DNA of 64,000 nt from Faecalibacter rhinopitheci (GTDB taxonomy: Bacteria; Bacteroidota; Bacteroidia; Flavobacteriales; Weeksellaceae). Shown piece after piece: positions 37,911 to 45,913 of the stretch. The notes beneath the pieces are model-generated. The model was given only the letters and a program-made list of their open reading frames with translations, did not search any database and had not been told where the DNA came from. Position numbers and translations under genes: made by a program. Where the stretch lies: contig NZ_JADGIK010000007.1 in assembly GCF_015234135.1 (NCBI RefSeq), positions 62,001-126,000 of the forward strand, read 5' to 3'. Numbering within the stretch: the first letter of the stretch is position 1; the number at the start of each line of letters is the position of its first letter.

Positions 37911-38264
37911 TTAATCCAACGAGTTCAAGGTTTTTTTTACGATATCATAGCGAACAACCAAATCGGCTACAATCTCTTTTAAACACTGGTTTTCTTTGCG
38001 TAATTCACTTACATCATCGCTTGTTGCTTCACGAGTAATATCACCAGATAATCACTTTTTACCTGCTTCTAAAAATTCTTTATTCCACTTATAAAATTGA
38101 GATTGACTAATGCTATATTTTCTACAAAGTTCAGCAATTGAAGTTTCTGCTCGTAAGGCCTCCATTACAATTAAAATCTTTTGTTCGGATGTAAATAGTC
38201 GTCTCGTATTTTGACGGATCTCTTTTACAAATTTTTCTGGAGTTGGTGTTTTGGATTTTGCCAT
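37911..38264 (-). pseudogene. IS3-family transposase orfA with an in-frame stop
   Basis: This frame of 117 codons encodes the helix-turn-helix OrfA (AELCRKYSISQSQFYKWNKE), then a TGA at 38052-38054 (codon 71, probably from CGA), and goes on with SDDVSELRKENQCLKEIV to a TAA at 37911. The run of eight A residues near 37931-37938 (minus strand) is a normal place for the -1 frameshift that joins OrfA to OrfB in this family. Confidence 0.8.
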
Positions 38265-38401
38265 AATTAAAGTTAATGATTTTTAAAACACTATCTTAAA
38301 TTTTAGGTCTTAGATGTCCACTTTTTGCTGACGATTTACAATTTAGTTAGTTTTAATATAAATAAAACTATGAATTTAAATGTATTAGGGGAGTAAATAA
38401 A

Positions 38402-38429
38402 AAAAGCACCTTGTTTACAAAGTGCTTTT
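38402..38429. terminator. Hairpin next to attachment core 1
   Basis: An 8-bp stem (AAAAGCAC 38402-38409 with GTGCTTTT 38422-38429) lies 4 bases left of the tRNA-derived core. A similar hairpin stands in the same place at attachment core 2. If the core was once a tRNA 3' end on the minus strand, this would be its terminator. Confidence 0.5.
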
Positions 38430-38433
38430 ACAG

Positions 38434-38447
38434 GTGGTCCCACTTGG
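38434..38447. other. Attachment-site core, left end of element 1
   Basis: GTGGTCCCACTTGG is identical to 53577-53590. It matches the acceptor stem and part of the T-arm of a tRNA read on the minus strand. The following bases are not tRNA-like, so only the last 14 bases of the tRNA are kept here. It lies about 150 bp left of an integrase gene, in the same layout as at the second site. Confidence 0.6.
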
Positions 38448-38561
38448 AGTTAAGTTTGTTTATATCAATTTTTAATGTACTTTCACCACCTAAACATCAG
38501 TTAGTTAGGTATTTACATTAATTTGTTTTAATAATTTTTAACTCATTTTAATTTCAAAATC

Positions 38562-38581
38562 ACCCCCTTTCTGACCCCCTA
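38562..38581. promoter_or_regulatory. 20-bp integrase arm-site-like motif, left copy
   Basis: ACCCCCTT-N4-ACCCCCTA lies 17 bases upstream of the first integrase. The same motif with the same spacing recurs at 53513-53532 near the other end of the element. The runs of C stand out in very AT-rich DNA. Confidence 0.55.
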
Positions 38582-38597
38582 ATTAAAAATTGTTATA

Positions 38598-39827
38598 ATG
38601 AAATATCATTTTGAATTAAGAAAGGATAAAATCACAAAAGATGGACTTATTCCTATTAGATTAGTTGTTACACACGGAAAAATAAGAATTCGAAAAAATA
38701 TCAATGCTAAAACTACTATTGTTGATTGGAATAGAGAGAGTCAATTGATTAATAATTGCAAAAAGTGTCCATTTTACGATTACTATATTTCTTGCAATAA
38801 GGAGATTACCAATGTCACAGAGAAAGTAGATTATATTTTTAAATTTTTTGAATACAATGAAATTGTTTTTTCTGAACAAATTTTTAATGAGAGATTTGAT
38901 GAAGATAATACTAAAATTTCAATTGATTTTTTTGAAGCCTTTCAAGAATTTATGGATGTATCAAAATCAACTAAATCAGAAGGAACAATAAAAAAATATA
39001 AAACAGTCCGAAATTTCTTAAATGACTTTAAATCTTTTACAAAATATCCTTTACGTTTTGATACAATTAACACCAAATTTGAGGAGGTATTTATGCTTTA
39101 TTGTTTTGATGAACGTGAAACATTAAATAACTATTATGGCAAATTAATTTCTATCATAAAAACTTTTATGCAATGGAGTTTTGATCGTCAGTATCATAAT
39201 TGTTATGAATTTAAGCGATTAAAAAGAGTTGAAGATGAAGTAGAAGTAATTTACTTAACTATAGATGAATTAATGGAATTGTATAATCATAAATTTGACA
39301 ATAAATCGAAGGAAAGAGCAAGAGATTTCTTTTGCTTCGCTAGCTTCACTGGGCTACGCCACTCAGATGTTTACAATTTAGGTAATGCAAATATATATGA
39401 AGATCACATTAATTTATCATTAATCAAAACTAAAACAAACGATCATATTGTCCCATTAAATGATTTTGCAAATGAAATTTTAAATAAATATAAGGATACT
39501 ATCTATTATCCAATTCCTAAAATTTATTCACAAAAACTAAATAAAAAAATTCAAGAATGTTGTGAAGATCTAGAATGGTTTGATGATGTTAATATTGTTC
39601 GTTACATAGGAACAAAACGAATTGATAAAAAGTTTAAAAAATATTTATTAATCACTTCTCATGTCGCTCGTAAAACTTTCATAACAAACAGTTTAATCCT
39701 TGGCATGAATGAACGAGTACTAAGAAACATCACAAATAGTAAAGATGAAAAATCATTCAGACGTTATGTAAAAATAGAAGAAGTACATAAGCAAAGAGAA
39801 ATGAACATTTGGAATAATATAAAATGA
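38598..39827 (+). CDS. Tyrosine-type site-specific recombinase (integrase 1)
   Basis: This 409-residue integrase would insert and excise element 1 at the tRNA-derived site next to it. It has an N-terminal arm-binding region, a SAM-like core-binding domain (about 115-210, FEAFQEFMDVSKS) and a catalytic domain with Arg254 (FTGLRHSDV), the His355-x-x-Arg358 box (SHVARKTF) and the nucleophile Tyr390 (FRRYVKI). Its stop overlaps the next start by four bases (ATGA). Confidence 0.9.
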   Translation: MKYHFELRKDKITKDGLIPIRLVVTHGKIRIRKNINAKTTIVDWNRESQLINNCKKCPFYDYYISCNKEITNVTEKVDYIFKFFEYNEIVFSEQIFNERFDEDNTKISIDFFEAFQEFMDVSKSTKSEGTIKKYKTVRNFLNDFKSFTKYPLRFDTINTKFEEVFMLYCFDERETLNNYYGKLISIIKTFMQWSFDRQYHNCYEFKRLKRVEDEVEVIYLTIDELMELYNHKFDNKSKERARDFFCFASFTGLRHSDVYNLGNANIYEDHINLSLIKTKTNDHIVPLNDFANEILNKYKDTIYYPIPKIYSQKLNKKIQECCEDLEWFDDVNIVRYIGTKRIDKKFKKYLLITSHVARKTFITNSLILGMNERVLRNITNSKDEKSFRRYVKIEEVHKQREMNIWNNIK

Positions 39828-40999
39828 GAACTTTTAATTTAATAAACAACGTTGATCAAATTTTGGGTGTTTTAAAACTTAATCTAAATCTTCAAAATAT
39901 TCATGATATATCATTAGAGATGATTGAAAAATTAGATTATTTTGAGCTATTAGAACTTTTCCCTGCTTTTTATATAAATGAGAATTTCAAAAAAATCATC
40001 CATTTAATTGATTCTGAAGGTTACTATAATATTATTGATAATTCATTAGAAAAAATCAAAGAAACTGAAAAAAGTTTGTCAACAGTTCACTTTATAGCTT
40101 ATTTAATTGGTCTAAAATATAAAGCAATTTCTTTTGAATATCATCCACCATTATTTGATGATTTTATAGAAATTATTGACAACAAGATAATTAAACACAA
40201 AGCAAAACTAAATACTGAGCTGAATGATAATTTTTCAATTAAAGATTCTTTTGGATTGTTTTTTATTCATGACAAGGAAGTTGCTTTAAACATTTTTACA
40301 AAATTCGTAATTAGTAAATTAAAAAAATATGATTTTGACACTCTAGCAATAGAGCTAATAATGAGTAAAGATGTAATTTTTTATAAAATTGGTATTAATC
40401 ATATTCCAAATTTTGATCATTCAAATTATAAAGATGTTTCACTCTTAAAAAATGACGATCAATTATTCATTGAAAAACATGAATTATGTAAAATATTACG
40501 TGAAAAAGAATATTTTAATGCTGATTATCCTTTATCAGAATACACTGAAAAAGATTTACTAAATACAAACACACATTTTTCAAATTTCATTTCATTTCAA
40601 AATGAATTCAAACAGTTTTTGTATAATGAAATAGGTGAAGATTCAATTTATAATAATATTAATATTGGAGAAATATTTTTGACTAACATTTGTATAGAGT
40701 TACCAGAATATGATATTTCTACTTTAAATCATACTAATATAATTTTAAAAAAAATCATAAAAGATGATGAATCAAAAATTAGATTTATAGCATTTTTTAT
40801 TCATCAATTTGATCTTGGTTATTTAACGGGAATAACAAATATTCTTCCAATAATATTATCTAATTATTTTGGAGCACAATTAATAAGCAAAAGTACTATA
40901 GAATCTTATTTCAAAAGACCTCTAAATAGACCTAAAACCCTAACAAAAGAAATTTCCAAAATATACAAAATATATCAAAACATTGATGAACAGGGCTAG
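39824..40999 (+). CDS. Unknown protein coupled to integrase 1
   Basis: This 391-residue soluble protein is rich in Ile, Asn and Asp. I do not recognise it: no membrane segment, no nucleotide-binding motif. The C-terminal part (STIESYFKRPLNRPKTLTKE) is basic and might touch DNA. The four-base overlap with the integrase stop points to translational coupling and so to a role in integration, excision or control of the element. Confidence 0.6.
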   Translation: MRTFNLINNVDQILGVLKLNLNLQNIHDISLEMIEKLDYFELLELFPAFYINENFKKIIHLIDSEGYYNIIDNSLEKIKETEKSLSTVHFIAYLIGLKYKAISFEYHPPLFDDFIEIIDNKIIKHKAKLNTELNDNFSIKDSFGLFFIHDKEVALNIFTKFVISKLKKYDFDTLAIELIMSKDVIFYKIGINHIPNFDHSNYKDVSLLKNDDQLFIEKHELCKILREKEYFNADYPLSEYTEKDLLNTNTHFSNFISFQNEFKQFLYNEIGEDSIYNNINIGEIFLTNICIELPEYDISTLNHTNIILKKIIKDDESKIRFIAFFIHQFDLGYLTGITNILPIILSNYFGAQLISKSTIESYFKRPLNRPKTLTKEISKIYKIYQNIDEQG

Positions 41000-41075
41000 T
41001 GTATACTGGTGTAAATAGAAAATGAAAAATTATATCAACATTTGTATCAGTTAAAAACAATTAAAATTATACAAA

Positions 41076-41354
41076 ATGAGTAACAGATTTGTAGATCGTG
41101 GAGTTGATAATGTAATTGCTCCTGAAATAAAAAAAGAATCGATAAAAATTATTGAAAAAATAAATTATCCTGTAAAAGAAGATCGTTTAAAACAAGCAGA
41201 AGTTGCAGAAATGTTTGATACCACTGTTCAAACAATTATTAATTGGCGAAAGAAAGGAAAAATTCCTTTTTATAAAATCGGAAGAAATATTATCTATTCT
41301 AGAAGTCAATTAATCAAACTTGCTTCCCAAAATCAAGATTTAGTAAAAGCATAA
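41076..41354 (+). CDS. Helix-turn-helix (excisionase-like) protein
   Basis: This 92-residue protein has a MerR/Xis-type winged HTH (about 30-85): AEVAEMFDTTVQTIINWRKK followed by GKIPFYKIGRNIIYSRSQL. Such proteins in Bacteroidota elements direct excision or regulate replication genes. It is the first gene of the replication module, and a terminator follows its stop. Confidence 0.8.
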   Translation: MSNRFVDRGVDNVIAPEIKKESIKIIEKINYPVKEDRLKQAEVAEMFDTTVQTIINWRKKGKIPFYKIGRNIIYSRSQLIKLASQNQDLVKA

Positions 41355-41357
41355 AAA

Positions 41358-41383
41358 AAGTGATTATTCCCCAATAATCACTT
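41358..41383 (+). terminator. Terminator after the HTH gene
   Basis: An 11-bp perfect stem (41358-41368 with 41373-41383) with a CCCC loop lies 4 bases beyond the stop. Confidence 0.75.
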
Positions 41384-41402
41384 CAAATATTATAAACAAA
41401 GC

Positions 41403-41449
41403 AAATGCCTTATTGTATTTAAATATTGCGAAACAAATATAAGGCATTT
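41403..41449. promoter_or_regulatory. Inverted repeat in the leader of the VapE-like gene
   Basis: AAATGCCTTAT (41403-41413) pairs perfectly with ATAAGGCATTT (41439-41449) across 25 bases, just upstream of the ATG at 41471. It could be an operator or a leader hairpin. Confidence 0.4.
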
Positions 41450-41470
41450 CATTTAAAATCAGAAACATTT

Positions 41471-42622
41471 ATGAATGAAAATGTTATGTCGAATTCTGTA
41501 TTCGATAAGCTAGAGTATTATCTGAACAAAAATTATGAAATTCGTTTTAATAAAATCAAACTTATTTACGAAGTTTCTGCTTTAGGAGAATATAATTTCT
41601 CAGAACTCAATATTGAACGTCTATATATTGAGTTAGAACGAAACAATGTTAAGCTATCATTTGATAAGCTATTAATCTATTTAAAAGCGTTTTCTACTCA
41701 TTATGATCCAATTAAAAACTATTTTCATAATCTTTTACCTAAGTGGGATGGACAAGATTATATTGGAGAATTAGTTTCTAAGATTGAAGTGAATGAACAT
41801 CAAGAGTTTTTTAACGAGCAATTTAAAAAATTTCTAGTTCGAACTATTTTATGCGCTTGTGAAAAGAAAATAATCAACAAAAATGCTATTATACTTTATA
41901 GTTCAATCCAAAATATAGGAAAATCTTCATTTATACGTTATCTCGTACCGTTTATTTTAGAGGATTATTTTTCAGAAGACATAACGAATGAGAAGGACAG
42001 CGTAATAAAACTAGCTACAAACTTCCTTATAAACTTAGACGAAATGCAGAATTTTCTTACAAGTTTATTAGAATTTATAAAAGCTCTCATTTCAAAAGAA
42101 AATATCCACGAAAGATTGCCTTATGCTAGAAAATCAGAAAGAATTGAGCGTATTGCATCATTTATCGGATCTACAAATAAAACTCACATACTTAAAGATA
42201 ATAGTAACGTTAGATGGTTAGTTTTTGAAATAAATCACATTGACTTTTCTTATTCTAAAATAGATATTAACAAAGTTTGGTCACAAGCTTATCATCTAGC
42301 TTATAATGAAAAAGGGTTTAACCCATTTATGACTAAAGATGAATTAAGTTACAATGATGAAAAAAATAACAGTTTCAGAGCTTTCACAAGGGAAGAAGAA
42401 GAAATTATTGCATTTGTAGATCATAGTGAAGATGAAAATGATTTTATGACTGTAACTGATTTAAGTTTTGCACTTAGAAAAGTTAATATTAATAAATACC
42501 CAAACATATTGGGTAAACTACTTAACAATATCGGTTATAAATATGTGAGAATTGGAGATGAAAGAACAAAAAAATACAAAATAAAATTGTCAAATTATTA
42601 CTCTAAAATTTTAAATTTTTAA
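41471..42622 (+). CDS. VapE-like replication helicase/ATPase
   Basis: This protein of about 383 residues has the VapE (virulence-associated E) domain: a P-loop IQNIGKSSF, an acidic INLDEMQNF Walker B-like block, EN-type SFIGSTNKTHILKD and NVRWLVFEI. In phage satellites and mobilizable elements this type of protein acts with a primase in replication. I chose ATG 41471; the frame extends to a TTG at 41426 inside an inverted repeat. The primase gene follows 219 bases downstream, after an iteron-like region. Confidence 0.75.
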   Translation: MNENVMSNSVFDKLEYYLNKNYEIRFNKIKLIYEVSALGEYNFSELNIERLYIELERNNVKLSFDKLLIYLKAFSTHYDPIKNYFHNLLPKWDGQDYIGELVSKIEVNEHQEFFNEQFKKFLVRTILCACEKKIINKNAIILYSSIQNIGKSSFIRYLVPFILEDYFSEDITNEKDSVIKLATNFLINLDEMQNFLTSLLEFIKALISKENIHERLPYARKSERIERIASFIGSTNKTHILKDNSNVRWLVFEINHIDFSYSKIDINKVWSQAYHLAYNEKGFNPFMTKDELSYNDEKNNSFRAFTREEEEIIAFVDHSEDENDFMTVTDLSFALRKVNINKYPNILGKLLNNIGYKYVRIGDERTKKYKIKLSNYYSKILNF

Positions 42623-42627
42623 AATCT

Positions 42628-42814
42628 ACCTATTCAACCCGTTCTACCTATTCAAACCCTTTATTCATCTATGTTCATTTTAGATAAGTAAGATATATCT
42701 ACCTATTCTTACCTATTCAAAAGTACAAAAAGTGAATAGGCTGAATAGGTATGGACAGGTAGAAAAAATAAGCTCAATCCCGCTTATAGATTATACTGAA
42801 TAGGTAGAACGGGT
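42628..42814. repeat. Iteron-like array, candidate replication origin
   Basis: ACCTATTC occurs at 42628, 42646, 42701 and 42711, and its reverse complement GAATAGGT at 42743 and 42798, with GAATAGGC at 42734. The outermost part is an exact 18-bp inverted repeat: 42637-42654 against 42797-42814. It lies between the VapE-like helicase gene and the primase gene, the usual place for the origin of a satellite-type element. Confidence 0.6.
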
Positions 42815-42841
42815 AAAAACTCTTACTTAAAAAGAATATAT

Positions 42842-43699
42842 ATGAATTTAAACGAAATAAATAGTCTAGATTTTGTAAAAATTTTGGATCAAAAAATAGG
42901 CTTCAAACCTAAAAAAATAAATAATAAATCGATTTGGTTTAAATCTCCTTTTAGACCAAACGAATCAACCCCTTCTTTTCATATTTCGAAGATTTACAAA
43001 TATGATATTTGGTTCGATCACGGAAACGGATTAGGTGGAAAAAACGTTGATTTTTTTATTCATTATTTGAAAACAGATGTAAAAGGAGTTTTAAAATACT
43101 TCAACGAAAATTCTTTTTCTTTTCAACAGCAAAAAGTTTCAAATGATATATATACTCCAAAAAATAATTATAGTGTCTTAGAATTGAAAAAAATCACTTC
43201 ATTACCTTTAATTCAATATTTAGATGAGAGAAAACTCCCTTTAGAAATTGTAAATCGATATTGTAAAGAAATTCATTATAAGTTAAATGATAAAAAATAT
43301 TATGCTATTGCATTTCCAAATAATCAAAATGGTTTTGAAATTCGAAATAAATATGTCAAAATGTGTTTGGTTATAAAAAATATTACTTTGATAAAAAATA
43401 ATCAAAATCAATTAAAACTTTTTGAAAGTTGGAGTGATTTTATTAGTTACCTTTTTTTATTTCCTACTGAAGAATTTAAAAATGATTTTTTGATTTTAAA
43501 CTCAATTGCTTTGCTCAGAAAAAATTTAGAATTGATTAATCAATATGAAAAAATTGAATCCTATTTAGATCATGATGACTCAGGAAAATCTGCTACATTT
43601 TTTTTAGAAACTGAATTAAAAAATAAAGTAAAAGATGATTCTTTTTTTTATAAAAACTTCAAAGATTTGAATGATTTTTTAATTAAAGCAATTTCTTAA
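42842..43699 (+). CDS. Primase-like protein (CHC2-like plus TOPRIM)
   Basis: This 285-residue protein starts with a DnaG CHC2-like fold without the zinc cysteines (SPFRPNESTPSF, then WFDHGNGLGGKNVDF) and continues with a TOPRIM domain (LFESWSDFISYL; acidic SYLDHDDSGK near 250). Elements of this class use such a primase for their own replication. It follows the iteron-like region by 27 bases. Confidence 0.8.
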   Translation: MNLNEINSLDFVKILDQKIGFKPKKINNKSIWFKSPFRPNESTPSFHISKIYKYDIWFDHGNGLGGKNVDFFIHYLKTDVKGVLKYFNENSFSFQQQKVSNDIYTPKNNYSVLELKKITSLPLIQYLDERKLPLEIVNRYCKEIHYKLNDKKYYAIAFPNNQNGFEIRNKYVKMCLVIKNITLIKNNQNQLKLFESWSDFISYLFLFPTEEFKNDFLILNSIALLRKNLELINQYEKIESYLDHDDSGKSATFFLETELKNKVKDDSFFYKNFKDLNDFLIKAIS

Positions 43700-43701
43700 A
43701 T

Positions 43702-43875
43702 TAATGTTAAAAATGAATTTACATGCAAGATATGGATTTGTCACTACGACAAATCACGAACTTGCTTTTTTTTGTAAAAAATTTTCAAGTAAACAATTCT
43801 TAAAATAATGTTAAATTTCAAATTAGATGCAAGATGTGGATTTGTCACTACGTCAAATCACAAACTTGCTTTTTT
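43702..43875. repeat. Duplicated hairpin repeat, oriT candidate
   Basis: Two copies of a unit of about 70 bp (43702-43772 and 43806-43875, offset 104). Each has GATTTGT-CACTACG-ACAAATC (perfect at 43735-43755; one mismatch in copy 2) nested inside a GCAAG/CTTGC outer pair. The array lies directly upstream of the MobC-like gene, where transfer origins of Bacteroidota mobilizable elements are found. Confidence 0.55.
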
Positions 43876-43938
43876 AACAAAAAAAAGAGTACATAATTTC
43901 GGAACTCAATCATGAATTTTAATAAAATTTTATAAAAA

Positions 43939-44280
43939 ATGAGAGATAAATTTATACAAATTAGGGTGTCAGAAAAAGAAAAAAATGAATTTCTTAAAAT
44001 AGCAAGTGAAAGAGAACTTTCATTAACTGATTTAATATTAACTGATGTTTTAAAGTTAAGGGATAAAACAAAACATCGTAAAATTATGAATTTATTAAAT
44101 CAAGAAAATTTTGATTATTCTAAAGTTTCTACAAACATAAATCAAGTAGCAAAATATGTAAATACAAATCAAAAAATTGATGAAAATACTCTAAAAGAAT
44201 TTAATAATTTACTTCGTGAATTAATTATTTTAAAGAATAAAGCTAACGATCTTGCTTATAAATATGTAATGGAATTGTAG
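43939..44280 (+). CDS. MobC-like relaxosome accessory protein
   Basis: This 113-residue protein has an N-terminal ribbon-helix-helix-like strand (DKFIQIRVSEKEKNEFLKIA) and a helical tail with NINQVAKYVNTNQ, the MobC pattern. Such proteins bind oriT and help a relaxase to nick it. The relaxase gene that normally follows is missing: a terminator (44283-44310) and minus-strand genes come instead. The element may therefore move only with a relaxase supplied in trans. Confidence 0.75.
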   Translation: MRDKFIQIRVSEKEKNEFLKIASERELSLTDLILTDVLKLRDKTKHRKIMNLLNQENFDYSKVSTNINQVAKYVNTNQKIDENTLKEFNNLLRELIILKNKANDLAYKYVMEL

Positions 44281-44282
44281 AA

Positions 44283-44310
44283 AAAAAATGGATCAAATCT
44301 GATCCATTTT
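44283..44310. terminator. Bidirectional terminator after the MobC-like gene
   Basis: A 12-bp perfect stem (44283-44294 with 44299-44310) with a 4-base loop and T/A tracts lies between convergent genes. Confidence 0.85.
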
Positions 44311-44865
44311 TTATTTCCAAACAACATCAAGGTTCTCAAAAATTGCCTCAATTTGCTTCGACATTACTTCTTTTGGATAAACGATTATTTTTAACTGTCG
44401 TATGATTGGGTAAGTTGTTTCGGTTGTTTTGAATGTGATGGTTGCTTTAGTTGGGATGTTAGTTTTGATATTTTCGGCTCGAATTCCATTATTAAACGAA
44501 ACAAAGACTTCATAAGTTTGCACTTGGTTTCCTTGTGGATCTATAAAATAAGCTTGTTCACATTGAAAAAAACTTCGTGTTTGAGTTTCTATATTTTTGT
44601 ACATAAAAGTTACCGTAACTGTTTTATCAGCTTTAGAACCTATAATACTTGTTATATCTAATTGAAAACCATCTACTTTCACTGATTGTATTGGTTTCAT
44701 TAAATTCAACGTTTCTTTGTAATAATGATTCTCTTTCAAGAGTTCTTCATTTTTAGCTTTTTGAATTTTAATTTCATTCTCTAGATCAGGACATTTTTGT
44801 TGAGCAAAGATGAACGAGTTTAAAAGCGTATAGAATAAGATGAATAGTATAAATCTTGCTTTCAT
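44311..44865 (-). CDS. Secreted protein of unknown function (cargo)
   Basis: This 184-residue protein has a signal peptide (about 1-22, ending FAQ) and a short coiled-coil (about 27-50, NEIKIQKAKNEELLKENHYY). The beta-rich domain that follows (DGFQLDITSIIGSKADKTV) looks immunoglobulin-like. I do not recognise a family. It follows the 169-residue gene by 12 bases, so the two are probably one operon. Confidence 0.6.
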   Translation of the reverse strand: MKARFILFILFYTLLNSFIFAQQKCPDLENEIKIQKAKNEELLKENHYYKETLNLMKPIQSVKVDGFQLDITSIIGSKADKTVTVTFMYKNIETQTRSFFQCEQAYFIDPQGNQVQTYEVFVSFNNGIRAENIKTNIPTKATITFKTTETTYPIIRQLKIIVYPKEVMSKQIEAIFENLDVVWK

Positions 44866-44877
44866 TTGGTCAAATAT

Positions 44878-45387
44878 TTAATTAGTAAAACATAATTCAT
44901 TATAGTCATTCAACTGATTTTCTATCGCTGAATCATACCATTCTTTCGTTGCATAATGCTTTTTATGAGCTATTATCCCTCCTTTTATAGTTAGAATTCG
45001 AGAAAAAAATAGATTAACAAATAAGTTATTTTGATTTTTCTCAATTGCTTCAAGAATACCAATATGTATTTCTTCGATACTAGCATCATTTTCATTGAAT
45101 AAAAAAGCATCTGCTGTAAAATTTCCAGTAGATATCATCATCAAATACAATTTGCTTCTTTCAGTTTCATCCAAATTTGAAATATATGCTGAAATTGAAC
45201 TTATAATAAATGGTTTAAAATCTTCTGTTCTATTAAGAATTCCTGATTTAAAAGAATCTGAAAATTCTTTTACTTCAACTTCATTTAATCGTATAAATTC
45301 TGGTGGATTAATATTTCCAAAAAAAGAAATATTTAAAAATTGAGAAATAATACTTTTTTTCTCTTGCAGTGTTAATTGATTCTCCAT
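44878..45387 (-). CDS. Unknown 169-aa protein (cargo)
   Basis: The frame is open up to 45513, but the extra residues read through the 119-bp inverted repeat. The ATG at 45387 (MENQLTLQEKK) is the sensible start. It is a soluble, mainly helical protein with no motif I recognise. It is the first gene of a two-gene unit with the secreted protein. Confidence 0.55.
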   Translation of the reverse strand: MENQLTLQEKKSIISQFLNISFFGNINPPEFIRLNEVEVKEFSDSFKSGILNRTEDFKPFIISSISAYISNLDETERSKLYLMMISTGNFTADAFLFNENDASIEEIHIGILEAIEKNQNNLFVNLFFSRILTIKGGIIAHKKHYATKEWYDSAIENQLNDYNELCFTN

Positions 45388-45435
45388 GTCTAGATTGTTT
45401 TTAGAAATAAAGTAGCGTGGAACTAAATACATTTC

Positions 45436-45554
45436 GTGACAGAGGTACCGCGAAGAACCCAACAACCAGAAAGACTTAGCCCACGCCATATATAGACATG
45501 GGCGTAAGCCCATCGAAAATTTGGTTGTTTTGAAAATTCGCGGTTTTCTGTCAC
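45436..45554. repeat. 119-bp long imperfect hairpin
   Basis: Three separate arm blocks pair in order: GTGACAGA (45436) with TCTGTCAC (45547), ACCGCGAA (45447) with TTCGCGGT (45537) and AACAACCA (45461) with TGGTTGTT (45522). A central small hairpin contains CGCC and GGCG. The GC content stands out from the AT-rich surroundings. Confidence 0.75.
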
Positions 45555-45683
45555 CAATTGACGATAGCTTACGCGTACGTAATTACTATTTTAATGATGT
45601 AAAGATAGAAAATCAATTCCATATTTTAATTTGAAATATTTCTTGCAAATTCTCTTTTTTTATACTACCTATATTAATATATT

Positions 45684-45698
45684 TAACATCAAATGTTA
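45684..45698. promoter_or_regulatory. Palindromic operator candidate (C-box-like)
   Basis: TAACAT-CAA-ATGTTA has 6-bp perfect arms and ends 15 bases upstream of the small XRE gene. Controller proteins of restriction systems bind palindromes in just this place. Specificity is not proven. Confidence 0.45.
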
Positions 45699-45713
45699 AT
45701 CTAATAACATATA

Positions 45714-45911
45714 ATGAAAATCAATCGATTAAAAATAATACTTGTTGAGAACAGTAAAACCAATAAATGGTTAGCTGAAAAACTAGGCAAAAGCGAAGTT
45801 ACTGTTTCTAGATGGTGTACGAATGAAGTACAGCCATCAATAGAGACTATGGCGCAGATTGCCATACTATTAAAAATAGATATTAAAGAATTATTAAACT
45901 CGACAATATAA
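45714..45911 (+). CDS. Small XRE-family regulator (controller-like)
   Basis: This 65-residue protein is nearly only a helix-turn-helix (WLAEKLGKSEVTVSRWCTNE, then PSIETMAQIAILL). Its size and position fit controller (C) proteins that delay restriction until methylation is complete. The restriction-modification gene starts 2 bases after its stop, and a palindrome lies just upstream of its own gene. Confidence 0.75.
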   Translation: MKINRLKIILVENSKTNKWLAEKLGKSEVTVSRWCTNEVQPSIETMAQIAILLKIDIKELLNSTI

Positions 45912-45913
45912 AA

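Larger units (their letters stand above)
36857..38333. mobile_element. IS3-family insertion sequence, inactive
   Basis: This element of about 1.45-1.48 kb has imperfect terminal inverted repeats. Left inner repeat 36869-36903 and right inner repeat 38286-38320 match best over CTAAAAnTTAAGAnAGTGTTT, and weaker matching extends to TGTCA at 36857 and its partner near 38329-38333. It holds the two transposase frames of IS3 elements (orfA and orfB, overlapping frames with an A8 slip site). No target-site duplication is clear, so the exact ends are uncertain. Confidence 0.75.
38334..38597. other. Gap holding the left end of integrated element 1
   Basis: This is AT-rich sequence between the IS and the first integrase. 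It contains a hairpin (38402-38429), the short attachment core (38434-38447) and a 20-bp motif (38562-38581), each listed separately. No gene is seen. Confidence 0.6.
45388..45713. other. 326-bp gap with a long inverted repeat and a promoter region
   Basis: The gap holds the 119-bp inverted repeat (45436-45554) and the palindromic operator candidate (45684-45698). It separates the minus-strand cargo pair from the plus-strand restriction operon. Confidence 0.6.

Noticed and set aside
43702..43875. A CRISPR array
   Set aside because: Only two copies of a long hairpin repeat, similarity extends through the supposed spacer edges, and no cas gene is in the window.
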